Shown here one piece after another: positions 9,569 to 17,500 of a stretch of 37,185 bases of DNA (the first letter of the stretch is position 1; each line of letters starts with the position of its first letter). Made by a program: the position numbers and the translations under genes. The DNA lies in assembly GCA_964574335.1 (NCBI GenBank), contig CAZNNH010000047.1, positions 1 to 37,185 on the forward strand, in the 5' to 3' direction. The DNA is from CAZNNH01 sp964574335. Lineage in GTDB: Bacteria > Acidobacteriota > Vicinamibacteria > Fen-336. The notes beneath the pieces are model-generated. The model was not told where the DNA came from. It was given only the letters and a program-made list of their open reading frames with translations, and did no database searches.

Positions 9569-12500
9569 GTGGTGTTGCGGACGCCTTGTCTGGTCGCCCT
9601 CGCCTTCTTCGCCTCGGGGACGTGGGTGAAGGCGCAGGAGCGACTTCGGTTCGGACACCTGACCGCCGCCGACGGGCTCTCCCGCAACTGGGTCGAGAGC
9701 GTGCTCAAGGACCACCAGGGGTTTCTCTGGGTGGGGACCCAGGACGGCCTGAACCGCTACGACGGACGGCGGTTTGCCGTCTACCGTCACGACCCCGAGG
9801 ACCCCCACAGCCTGCCCTCGTCGATCGCCTCGGCGCTCTACGAAGACCGCTCCGGAAGGCTGTGGGTGGGAAGCGGCTGGGGCCGCGCCGGCCTCTCGCT
9901 CTACGACCGCGAGCTGGACCGCTTCGACCGCATCCCCTACGGGCCGGGCTCGGGCGGCCTCAGCGGGAGCTGGGTGCAGGCGATCCTCGAGGACCACGAG
10001 GGGCGGCACTGGGTCGGAACCGAGAACGGCCTCAACCGGATGGAGCCGGAGACGGGCCGGTTCCAGGCGTTTCCCTTCGAGCCTCGTGGCCCGGCCGACG
10101 ACACGTCGACCGTCATCTTCTCGCTCCTCGAGGACCGACAGGGTCGCCTCTGGCTGGGCACCGGATCCGGCCTCTACCGGTTCGACCCGCCGACCGGCCG
10201 CTACACCGCCTGGGAGGGGCGACCGGACCACCCCGACGGCCCCGACGACGCCGACGTCTGGGACGTGGTCGAGGGACCGGACGGGAGGCTCTGGGTCTCG
10301 ACGGTGGGCGGCGGCCTGTTCCAGGTCGATCCCGACACCGGCAGCCAGAGGCGCTTCGTGCCGGTTCATGGCGACAGCACCAGCCTCAGCCACTTGCGGG
10401 TCCGCCGTCTCGCCTGGGACCACTCGGGTCAGCTCTGGGTGGGCACGGAGAACGGCGGGCTGTGTCGCCTCGACCCGCAGACCGGCCGCTTCCAGCGTTT
10501 CCTCCCCGACCCCGAGGATCCCTCCAGCCTCAACTCGGCGTCGGTCTGGTCGCTCTTCGTCGGCGACCAGGACATCATCTGGATCGGCACCTACAACGGC
10601 GGCCTCAACTTCCTCTCCCCGCTGCCGCGGGGCTTCGACGTGGTCAGGAGCCACCGCGGCGGCCTCAGCAGCCCCCACGTGACGGCGGTGATGGAAGACC
10701 GCAAGGGCAACCTGTGGGTGGGGACGGACGGTGGCGGCCTGAATCGGATCGACGGCACCGACGGCAGCTATCGGCACTTCCGGCACGACCCGCTCCGGCC
10801 CTCCACGATCGGCTCGGATGCGGTCTTCGGCCTGCTCGAGGACCACGCCGGCCAGATCTGGCTGGGGGGCTGGGACGCGGGGCTGTCGCGGCTCGACCCG
10901 CAGAGCGGGCGGGTCACGCGCTTCCAGCACGATCCCGCGGACCCGACATCGATCGTCTCCAACAACGTCTGGACCGTGCTCGAGCTCTCCTCCGGCGAGC
11001 TGCTGCTGGCCACGGACCGCGGGGTCGACCTGATGGACCGCGGCCTCGGGACCTCCTCGAGGCTGGCCGATCGCTACCCGGGCGCCGGCGTCTCCGCCAC
11101 CTTCACCGCGCTCGAGGACCCCGCCGGCGACCTCTGGCTGGGCGGAAAGGTGGAGGGGGTCCAGCACGTCGAGCGGGCCACCGGCCGGGTGACCGAGCTG
11201 CGCCATGACCCGGGCGATCCGGACAGCCTCGGCAGCGGCTGGGTGATGGCCCTCCATCGGGACAGCGCCGGCAACCTGTGGTTCGGGACCGAGGGCGGGC
11301 TGAGCTGCCTGGAGGCCGGAACCAAGCGGATGCGGCGCTTCACCGCCAGGGACGGCCTGCCGAGCAACGGGATCGCGAGCATCGAGGAGGGCCTCTCGGG
11401 AGATCTGTGGCTGGGCACCTTCGCCGGCCTAACGAACCTGGTGAACGCGGTGAAGGTCCCCCGTGTCCCGGAGATCCTCAGCTTCGACGTGCGCGACGGC
11501 CTGCAGGGACAGGAGTTCGCGGCCGGCGCGTCGTGCCGCACCCGGCCCGGCCTACTGCTGTTCGGTGGCGAGGGAGGGCTCAGCCTCTTCGACCCCGCCG
11601 AGATCGCCAAGAACCCCACGCCGCCTCCCGTGGTGTTCACCGACCTCCGCCTGGCCGGCGAGCGGGTCGTCCCCGGCACCCCGGGGGGGCCACTGGAGAG
11701 GGCGCTGGGGGAGACCTCGGAGCTCCGTCTCTCCTACCGCGAGACCCTGATCACCTTCGAGTTCGCGGCCCTCAACTACATCCTGCCGGAGAAGAACCGC
11801 TTCCGGTACCGGCTCTCTGGGATCGACCCCACCTGGAACGACGGCGGCAGCCAGGGCAGCGCAACCTACACTCGGATCCCGCCCGGCCGCTACTCGCTGC
11901 ACGTCCAGGCCGCCAACAACGACGGGGTCTGGAACCGGCAAGGGGCCTCGCTGCTGGTGGTGGTGACGCCGCCGCTCTGGCAGACCTGGTGGTTCCGGCT
12001 GGCGGCGGTGGCGCTGCTGGCGACGGCAGTCGTGGCTGGCCACAAGCTCCGCACCCGCGCCATCCAGGCCCGAAACCGGGAGCTGCAGCGGGAGATCGAG
12101 GACCGCCGGCGGGCCGAAGCCGAGCTCGAGCTCCGCAACGCGGAGCTCGAGCGCTACGCCTACTCGGTCTCGCACGACCTGAAGAGCCCGCTGGTCACCA
12201 TCCGCGGCTTCCTGGGCTATCTCGAGAGGGCGGCGGCCGATGGCGATCTCGAGGCGGTCGGCCGTGACGTGGCCCGCATCACCGCCGCCACCGACCGGAT
12301 GCACGCCCTGCTCGGGGAGCTGCTCGAGCTGTCGCGGGTGGGACGCGACGGCAGCCGCCACGAGCCGGTGTCGCTGCGACAGCTCGCCGAGGAGGCCCGC
12401 GACTCGCTGGCCGCCAGGATCAAGGAGCGAGGGGCCCACGTCGAGGTGGCACCGGACCTTCCGACGGTCCCAGGGGACCCGGTGCGGCTGCGCGAGGTCT

Positions 12501-12820
12501 TCCAGAACCTGATCGAGAACGCGCTCACGTTCACCGCCGCCGGGACGGAGCCGCGGGTCGAGATCGGCTCGGCGGTCGACGACGACCAGGTCGTGGTCTA
12601 CGTCCGGGACAACGGCATCGGGATCGAGCCCCGGCACCACGAGCTCGTGTTCGGGCTCTTCAACCGCCTGGACGCTTCATCACAGGGGACGGGCATCGGG
12701 CTGGCGCTGGTACGGCGCATCATCGAGACCCACGGTGGCCGCGTCTTCGTCGAGTCGGCGGGCGTGGGCCGCGGCTCGACCTTCCGCTTCACGCTGCCGC
12801 AGAGGGCCGACAGCCCGTAG
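9569..12820 (+). CDS. Two-component sensor histidine kinase with double beta-propeller and Y_Y_Y domain
   Basis: A 1083-residue sensor kinase. A signal peptide or first membrane segment (residues 1-18) is followed by 13 or more LWVGT-x-GGLxR-type repeats of the two-component-regulator propeller family (to about residue 640), enough for two seven-bladed propellers. A Y_Y_Y immunoglobulin-like domain spans about 690-790, a membrane helix about 805-826, a coiled coil about 830-860, a HisKA with SVSHDLKSP (His869), and a C-terminal HATPase (DNGIGIE, GTGIGLAL). Unlike the hybrid kinases of Bacteroidota, it stops after the ATPase, with no receiver or AraC domain. The GTG at 9569 follows GGGAG and abuts the signal peptide; the open frame upstream overlaps the divergent phosphatase. 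Such sensors usually detect glycans or other extracellular ligands. No partner regulator lies beside it. Confidence 0.9.
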   Translation: MVLRTPCLVALAFFASGTWVKAQERLRFGHLTAADGLSRNWVESVLKDHQGFLWVGTQDGLNRYDGRRFAVYRHDPEDPHSLPSSIASALYEDRSGRLWVGSGWGRAGLSLYDRELDRFDRIPYGPGSGGLSGSWVQAILEDHEGRHWVGTENGLNRMEPETGRFQAFPFEPRGPADDTSTVIFSLLEDRQGRLWLGTGSGLYRFDPPTGRYTAWEGRPDHPDGPDDADVWDVVEGPDGRLWVSTVGGGLFQVDPDTGSQRRFVPVHGDSTSLSHLRVRRLAWDHSGQLWVGTENGGLCRLDPQTGRFQRFLPDPEDPSSLNSASVWSLFVGDQDIIWIGTYNGGLNFLSPLPRGFDVVRSHRGGLSSPHVTAVMEDRKGNLWVGTDGGGLNRIDGTDGSYRHFRHDPLRPSTIGSDAVFGLLEDHAGQIWLGGWDAGLSRLDPQSGRVTRFQHDPADPTSIVSNNVWTVLELSSGELLLATDRGVDLMDRGLGTSSRLADRYPGAGVSATFTALEDPAGDLWLGGKVEGVQHVERATGRVTELRHDPGDPDSLGSGWVMALHRDSAGNLWFGTEGGLSCLEAGTKRMRRFTARDGLPSNGIASIEEGLSGDLWLGTFAGLTNLVNAVKVPRVPEILSFDVRDGLQGQEFAAGASCRTRPGLLLFGGEGGLSLFDPAEIAKNPTPPPVVFTDLRLAGERVVPGTPGGPLERALGETSELRLSYRETLITFEFAALNYILPEKNRFRYRLSGIDPTWNDGGSQGSATYTRIPPGRYSLHVQAANNDGVWNRQGASLLVVVTPPLWQTWWFRLAAVALLATAVVAGHKLRTRAIQARNRELQREIEDRRRAEAELELRNAELERYAYSVSHDLKSPLVTIRGFLGYLERAAADGDLEAVGRDVARITAATDRMHALLGELLELSRVGRDGSRHEPVSLRQLAEEARDSLAARIKERGAHVEVAPDLPTVPGDPVRLREVFQNLIENALTFTAAGTEPRVEIGSAVDDDQVVVYVRDNGIGIEPRHHELVFGLFNRLDASSQGTGIGLALVRRIIETHGGRVFVESAGVGRGSTFRFTLPQRADSP

Positions 12821-12838
12821 CCGGCCCTTGCGGGCCGG
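12821..12838 (+). terminator. Hairpin terminator between convergent genes
   Basis: CCGGCCC, a TTGC loop and GGGCCGG form a perfect 7-bp stem starting directly after the stop codon of the sensor kinase. It sits between convergent genes (the GH130 stop is at 12872) and could serve both, though no T-run follows. Confidence 0.5.
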
Positions 12839-12871
12839 ACCTGGCGGGACCGGGAGGACCGTTCGGACGGG

Positions 12872-14128
12872 TCATCGCCGGCCGGGCTTGGCGCCGCGCC
12901 CCTTCCGCGACGCCACCAGGATCCCCCGGTAGAGCTCGCCACGCGATCGACGAACGAGCTCCAGGTTCTTGTCGATCAGGGCGAGCCGCTGCTGGACGCA
13001 GGCGTACGACCGCAAGGGATCTTCAGGCGTGTTCTTCACGTAGTCGAGGAGCCGATCGACGGTGGTGGTGGCCACGTGGGTCCGGGTGTCGGACGAGGCG
13101 TAGTAGATGAAGACCCGGCCGTCGTCGCCGGCGACGGCACCGTTGCAGAAGACCACGTTGGAGACGTCGCCGATGCGCTCGTCGCCCTCCGGGGCGATCA
13201 GGTACCCGCCCGGCCGCCGGATGACCTTCTGGGGCGAGTGAAGGTCGGCGAGGAACGCGTAGACCACGTAGCGCAGGCCGGCGGCGCAGTTGCGGACGCC
13301 GTGGGCGATGTGCAGCCAGCCCTCGGGGGTCTTGATCGGGGCCGGTCCCATGCCGTTCTTGGCCTCCTTGATGGTGTGATACTCCTTCGGATCGACGATC
13401 TGCTCCTCGTGGATCACCGCCCGGGTGATGTCGTCGCACAGCGCCCAACCGATACCACCGCCGCTGCCGGCCTCGATGAAGCTGTCCTGGGGGCGGGTGT
13501 AGAGGGCGTACTTACCCGAGACCCACTCAGGGTGAAGGACCACGTTGCGCTGCTGCGCCGAGAGAGAGACCAGGTCCGGCAGGCGCTCCCAGGTCAGCAG
13601 GTCCCGGGTGCGGGCGATGCCGCAGGCCGCCACCGCCGCGCTCTTGTCGCCGGGTGGGGCGTTCGGGTCGCGGCGCTCGGTGCAGAACAACCCGTAGACC
13701 CACCCGTCCTGATGAGCGGTCAGGCGCATGTCGTAGACGTTGGTGTCCGCCTCGTCGGTCTCGGGCATCACGATGGGGCGGTCCCAGTACCGGAACCCAT
13801 CGACGCCGTTTTCGCTCTCGGCGACGGCGAAGAAGGACTTGCGGTCCACCCCCTCGACCCGCACCACCAGGCAGAAACGGCCCTTCCAGAGGATGGCCCC
13901 CGGGTTGAAGGCGGCGTTGACCCCGAGCCGCTCCTGAAGGTGCGGGTTGGTCGTCGCCTCGAGGTCGTAGCGCCAGTGAAGGGGCGTGTGCTCGGCGGTG
14001 ATCACCGGGAACCGGTAACGCTGGATGATCCCGTTGCTGTCCGGGAGCTTCGGGTTCCGGCGTCGGAGCAGCTTGGTGTGCGCGGCCACCTTGCTACGGA
14101 GCGCACGCTCGAACGCCCGCGTCGGCAT
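12872..14128 (-). CDS. mgp: GH130 family 4-O-beta-D-mannosyl-D-glucose phosphorylase
   Basis: A 418-residue cytoplasmic glycoside phosphorylase of family GH130. It closely resembles the Bacteroides mannosylglucose phosphorylase type, which converts beta-1,4-mannosylglucose and phosphate into alpha-mannose-1-phosphate and glucose. Recognisable segments are NPGAILWKGRF at 75-85, FAVAESENGVDGFRYWD at about 100-116, and NVYDMRLTAHQDGWVYG, with the conserved catalytic Asp at 133. Later come PEWVSGKYALYTRPQD and a GMGPAPIKTPEGW segment. There is no signal peptide. The ATG at 14128 has AGGAGG 8 bases upstream. The basic C-terminal tail after about residue 405 looks like a variable extension. Substrate choice within GH130 is inferred from motif similarity, and other beta-mannoside phosphorylases are possible. 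Confidence 0.87.
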   Translation of the reverse strand: MPTRAFERALRSKVAAHTKLLRRRNPKLPDSNGIIQRYRFPVITAEHTPLHWRYDLEATTNPHLQERLGVNAAFNPGAILWKGRFCLVVRVEGVDRKSFFAVAESENGVDGFRYWDRPIVMPETDEADTNVYDMRLTAHQDGWVYGLFCTERRDPNAPPGDKSAAVAACGIARTRDLLTWERLPDLVSLSAQQRNVVLHPEWVSGKYALYTRPQDSFIEAGSGGGIGWALCDDITRAVIHEEQIVDPKEYHTIKEAKNGMGPAPIKTPEGWLHIAHGVRNCAAGLRYVVYAFLADLHSPQKVIRRPGGYLIAPEGDERIGDVSNVVFCNGAVAGDDGRVFIYYASSDTRTHVATTTVDRLLDYVKNTPEDPLRSYACVQQRLALIDKNLELVRRSRGELYRGILVASRKGRGAKPGRR

Positions 14129-14227
14129 GGGCAGGACCTCCTGGGCTTCACGGTGCCGGGTGAGGACCCGGCCGGGCCGGGCTCGGCCAGAGGCTAGCCC
14201 CGGCGGAGCGGCGGGTCAAGGCGCGGC

Positions 14228-14251
14228 GCGCGGCCGCGCGGCCGCGCGGCC
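14228..14251. repeat. Three perfect tandem copies of GCGCGGCC
   Basis: GCGCGGCC occurs three times head to tail without mismatch, and a near copy starts at 14221. Each junction forms a GC-only palindrome (GGCCGCGC), so the tract can fold on either strand. It lies upstream of both divergent genes. Confidence 0.7.
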
Positions 14252-14301
14252 GTTCGGCGGCGGATGGTGCGCAGGCGGTGGCCCGGATTCGCCTCGTGGC
14301 C

Positions 14302-14307
14302 TATATT
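14302..14307 (+). promoter_or_regulatory. Possible -10 element (TATATT)
   Basis: TATATT stands out in a G+C-rich region about 130 bases before the start of the binding-protein gene. The best -35 at a 17-base spacing is poor (TGGCCC), so the assignment is tentative. Confidence 0.3.
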
Positions 14308-14438
14308 GGCACTAGTGGGAGCCGTGGGTCCGGGCCGCCGGGCCAGTGGATGGCTGGTGTCGAGCGCGAGGGGTTGGAGCTCGGTGGGGGCGCGATCCCG
14401 CCGGGGTCGGAGCGACGCAGCAAACGCGGAGGCGACCG

Positions 14439-15362
14439 ATGGCCGGAAAGATCGCACTCGCTCTCGTGGACGAGAGCAACGAGTTCCAGCAGATCCTCAA
14501 GCAGGATGCCGAGGCGGTCGCGCGCCGCGCGGGGCTCTCGCTCGAGGTCCACTTCACGGGCGAGGACCTCAACGAGCACCTGCACGAGCTGCGTCACCTG
14601 ATCGAGGACGAGGCCAACCGCCCCGCCGCCCTGCTGGTGATGGCGGTGCGTGACCACGGCCTCTCCCGGACCGTCCGCCAGGCCGCCAAGGCCGGGGTCC
14701 ATTGGGTATTCCTCAACCGGACCGAGGACGACCTGGACCCGATCCGGGCCGAGTTCCCGGGAGTGGTGGTCGCCACCGTGTGCCCCGACGAGATCGAGAC
14801 CGGACGGGTCCAGGGGCGTCAGTTCAAGGCGCTGCTGCGCCAGGGGAAGGTGCTCTACATCCAGGGCAACCCGCGCAGCCTGGCGTCGCGTGAGCGCACC
14901 GCGGGGATGCAGGAGGAAGTCACGGGGGCCCCCTTTGAGGTGGTCCTGGCCGGCGGCGAGTGGAGCCCCGAGGCAGCGGGCCGGGCGGTCAAGGACTGGC
15001 TCCGCTTCGCGGTCGGCGGCCACCTCCCCTTCGACCTGATCGGCTGTCAGAACGACCACATGGCCGGCGGCGTCCTGGACGCCCTGGCCTCGGCCGCCGG
15101 CGAGCTGCGGCGGCCGGAGCTGCTACGGGTGCCGGTGACCGGTTGCGACGGCTCGCCGGAGGTCGGGCAACGGATGGTGCGGGAGGGTCGGCTCGCCGCG
15201 ACGGTGGTCCTCCCCCGAGTGGCGGGGCCCGCCGTGGAGTGCGTGGCCCGCCTGCTGCAACGCGGCGAGCGACCGCCTGACACCACCACCCACGGCGCCA
15301 CGTCGTTCCCGAACCAGGCCGAGCTCCACCCGGCCGCCGAGCCGCAGCCGGCCGGTCGCTGA
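14439..15362 (+). CDS. Sugar-binding (periplasmic-binding-protein type 1 fold) protein without signal peptide
   Basis: A 307-residue protein with the two-lobed fold of RbsB/LacI-type ligand-binding domains. It starts directly with the first beta-strand (KIALALVDESNEF), continues with VHWVFLNR and IETGRVQGRQFKALL in the first lobe, and KVLYIQGNPRS and DLIGCQNDHMAGGVLDAL in the second. Exported relatives carry a signal peptide and LacI-type repressors carry a helix-turn-helix; this protein has neither. The ATG at 14439 has GGAGG 7 bases upstream, which excludes a longer form. It should therefore be cytoplasmic. It is divergent from the GH130 phosphorylase gene, so a role sensing or sequestering a sugar inside the cell is possible but unproven. 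No transport genes lie alongside. Confidence 0.85.
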   Translation: MAGKIALALVDESNEFQQILKQDAEAVARRAGLSLEVHFTGEDLNEHLHELRHLIEDEANRPAALLVMAVRDHGLSRTVRQAAKAGVHWVFLNRTEDDLDPIRAEFPGVVVATVCPDEIETGRVQGRQFKALLRQGKVLYIQGNPRSLASRERTAGMQEEVTGAPFEVVLAGGEWSPEAAGRAVKDWLRFAVGGHLPFDLIGCQNDHMAGGVLDALASAAGELRRPELLRVPVTGCDGSPEVGQRMVREGRLAATVVLPRVAGPAVECVARLLQRGERPPDTTTHGATSFPNQAELHPAAEPQPAGR

Positions 15363-15378
15363 TCGCGCCGCCCGCCGG

Positions 15379-16389
15379 TCAGCCGCCCCGGTGCATGCCC
15401 AGGCGGACGATCTGCTGGATCAGCTCCGGGTAGCGCATGCCCGTATGCTGGGCGGCCTGCGAAAGCTCCTCCTCCTCGGCGATCTCGGGGTTGGGGTTGG
15501 CCTCGAGGAAGTAGAGCTTCCCGTCCTCCTGGAGCCGGAAGTCGATGCGCGCGTACCCGTCCAGCTCCAGGATCCGGTAGATCCGCTTGCTGGTGCGCTG
15601 GATCTCACGGCCCAGGTCGGGAGGCAGGTCCGCCGGCTCCTGGAAGATCCCACGGCGGGCCTGGTAGTCCGGATCGTGCTTGACCCGGGCGGTGGCGATA
15701 CGCGGCGCGTACGGAGGCATGTTCTCGAAGAGCAGCTCCCAGACCGGAAGCGTGGTGACCCGCTCGTTACCGATCACCCCGACGTACAGCTCGCGCCCCT
15801 CGATGTACTGCTCGGCGATGGCGTCGGTTCCCAGGCTCTCGTGCACGAAGCCCACCCGCTCGGCGAGCTTGGCGTCGGAGTCGACCACCGATGCCTGGGA
15901 GATGCCCAGCGAGGCATGCTCGATCAGGCTCTTGACGATCAGCGGGAAGCCGAGACGCGGGGGGCGCCGGATCTTCCGACCGATCGGGAAGACGGCGAAC
16001 GACGGGGCGTGGATCCGGTGGTAGGCGACCAGCTTCTTGGAGAGCGCCTTGCTGCGGGCCAGCACCAGCCCCCGCGGGTTGCACCCCGTGTAGCGCATCC
16101 GCTGCAGCTCGAGGTAGCTGACCAGGCTGTGGTCGTAGAGCGTCTTGCCGTGGAACTCCTCGAGCAGGTTGAAGACCAGGTGGGGCTTGAACGAGGTGCG
16201 GGCCTCACGGATCGGGTGCAGCTCCTCCTGGACCCCGAGCGCCAGCACCTGGTGCCCGAGCTCGCGCAGCGTGCGCTGCACGTCGTACTCGGTCTTCCAC
16301 GAGAGGGCCTCCCGCTCGGAGACGCCTTCGACATCCTCGGGCGGGACCAGGTCCGGGTGCATCAGCGCCAGGATACGCAGCTTCCTCAT
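15379..16389 (-). CDS. D-alanine-D-alanine ligase-like ATP-grasp enzyme
   Basis: A 336-residue ATP-grasp ligase related to Ddl. Lys119 and Lys153 (PLIVKSLIEH) are candidate ATP-binding lysines, EQYIEGRELYVGVIGN at 193-208 is the central grasp segment, and Asp283, Glu297 and Asn299 (FLEANPNPE) form the expected magnesium site. It should join a carboxylate, activated as acyl-phosphate, to an amine. The N-terminal domain (HPDLVPPEDVEG) differs from cell-wall Ddl, and the neighbours are not cell-wall genes, so true D-Ala-D-Ala synthesis is unlikely to be its job. Its ATG overlaps the stop of the upstream zinc-peptidase gene by 3 bases (ATGA), so the two are translated together. The rightward binding-protein gene ends only 16 bases from its stop. 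Confidence 0.88.
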   Translation of the reverse strand: MRKLRILALMHPDLVPPEDVEGVSEREALSWKTEYDVQRTLRELGHQVLALGVQEELHPIREARTSFKPHLVFNLLEEFHGKTLYDHSLVSYLELQRMRYTGCNPRGLVLARSKALSKKLVAYHRIHAPSFAVFPIGRKIRRPPRLGFPLIVKSLIEHASLGISQASVVDSDAKLAERVGFVHESLGTDAIAEQYIEGRELYVGVIGNERVTTLPVWELLFENMPPYAPRIATARVKHDPDYQARRGIFQEPADLPPDLGREIQRTSKRIYRILELDGYARIDFRLQEDGKLYFLEANPNPEIAEEEELSQAAQHTGMRYPELIQQIVRLGMHRGG

Positions 16390-17435
16390 AGCGCGATCCA
16401 GCTCCGGTGCCCCTCGCTGTAGAGGAAGTTCATGGTCTTGACGGTGAGGAGCACGACGAAATCCATCTTCAGGCGCCGCTCGCTGCCCACCGCACGGAGC
16501 CTCAGCTCCCGGCAGCGACCGATCATGTCGGAGAGCACCTCGTCGAGGGTGAACTGGTACTCTCCGGTCCAGCGGGCCACCATCTCCCGGATCTCCTTCC
16601 GGTTGCGTCTGAGAAACGACGCGGCCGCCTCGTGGTGACGGTGGCCGGGGCTCTCCGAGAAGAGCCGCTTCAGGTCACGATCGAAGGTGTCGGGGAACTC
16701 GATGCGGTAGAAGTCGCGACGAGCCCGGTAGTGCTCGGCCAGCGTCTTGCGGAGCCGCCCCAGGGAGTCGGGCCGGGCCCGGGACGTGATCTCGGGGCGC
16801 TGCCCGGCGATCTGGGGGATCAGCTCGTCGACGTACTCGAGCTTCCTGAGCGCCGGCCACCCCTGATAGCGCCGCCGCCACCCCGAGCGTGACCCCAGCC
16901 AGACCGCGAAGGTCTCGGCGAAGTCCTCGTCGGGATGGCTCTGGGCATACCAGGCGGCCAGGTGCTGGACGTACTGCTTGCTGGCGGGCCGGGGGCGGTA
17001 GTACTCGGGATAACGCTCCGAGGAGCGACCGAAGAGCTGCTGCCAGCGCCGGCGACGCTGGACCTGGTAGGCGTGCTGGATGGCGTGGCCCGCCTCGTGG
17101 CGCAGGATCATCATGCACTCGCCGCGGGTCCCGCCTTCGACCTCCAGCATCTGGGCGCGCTCGAGCAGCATCAGGCGTCGGTGGGCCAGGTAGAAGGGGA
17201 TCGCCAGTCCGGGGACCCGATCCGGCGAGAACCAGTCGTCGGAGAGCCAGACGTGGGGCCGGAAGCGGATGCCACGCGCCTCCAGCTCCCCGTAGAGGTC
17301 CCGCACACAGTCCTCCAGCCAGGTCCCCTCGATGGTCACCCCCAGGTCGCAGATCCGGAGCTGGAGCAGCCTCGAGTTGGGCCACCGGGACCAGGGGAAC
17401 CGGCGCGAGGTTCCGCGCATCCGCCTCATCGCCAT
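16386..17435 (-). CDS. Putative zinc metallopeptidase (Peptidase_Mx-like)
   Basis: A 349-residue protein with the zinc-protease motif HEAGH at 113-117 and DFAETFA at 171-177, where Glu174 is the likely third ligand. It resembles the putative zinc-binding metallopeptidase family (Peptidase_Mx), whose substrates are unknown to me. No signal peptide is present; the N-terminus is very basic. The N-terminal half has segments such as VTIEGTW and LYGELEARGI, and the C-terminal third is charged and helical. Three in-frame ATGs (17435, 17429, 17420) are possible starts. The first is taken, without a strong Shine-Dalgarno. Overlap with the ATP-grasp gene downstream points to one functional unit, perhaps a ligase that makes a peptide-like bond and a peptidase that trims it. 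Confidence 0.85.
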   Translation of the reverse strand: MAMRRMRGTSRRFPWSRWPNSRLLQLRICDLGVTIEGTWLEDCVRDLYGELEARGIRFRPHVWLSDDWFSPDRVPGLAIPFYLAHRRLMLLERAQMLEVEGGTRGECMMILRHEAGHAIQHAYQVQRRRRWQQLFGRSSERYPEYYRPRPASKQYVQHLAAWYAQSHPDEDFAETFAVWLGSRSGWRRRYQGWPALRKLEYVDELIPQIAGQRPEITSRARPDSLGRLRKTLAEHYRARRDFYRIEFPDTFDRDLKRLFSESPGHRHHEAAASFLRRNRKEIREMVARWTGEYQFTLDEVLSDMIGRCRELRLRAVGSERRLKMDFVVLLTVKTMNFLYSEGHRSWIAL

Positions 17436-17500
17436 GGCGCTTCCATGGCGTCGATTGTACCCGCAGCCCGCCGGGCGGGAGATCCCGGCCGCCCCCTGGG

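Larger units (their letters stand above)
14129..14438. other. Divergent intergenic region between GH130 gene and binding-protein gene
   Basis: A 310-base stretch without a gene. It holds a perfect tandem triplet of an 8-mer (14228-14251), an A+T-rich TATATT (14302-14307) that could be a -10 box for the rightward gene, and a leader of about 130 bases rich in G-tracts before a GGAGG. An open frame starting upstream at 14346 exists, but its first 31 residues look non-coding and the Shine-Dalgarno supports the later ATG. Confidence 0.6.

Noticed and set aside
13076..14197. 373-codon open frame on the plus strand opposite the GH130 gene
   Set aside because: GH130 motifs are unmistakable on the minus strand; this frame has none.
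14346..14438. Upstream extension of the binding-protein gene as a possible signal peptide
   Set aside because: The 31 extra residues are polar and Arg/Gly-rich, not a signal peptide, and GGAGG supports the ATG at 14439.
16145..16441. Short Arg/Ser-rich open frames opposite the ATP-grasp gene
   Set aside because: They lie fully within a recognised gene and show no ribosome-binding site or family resemblance.
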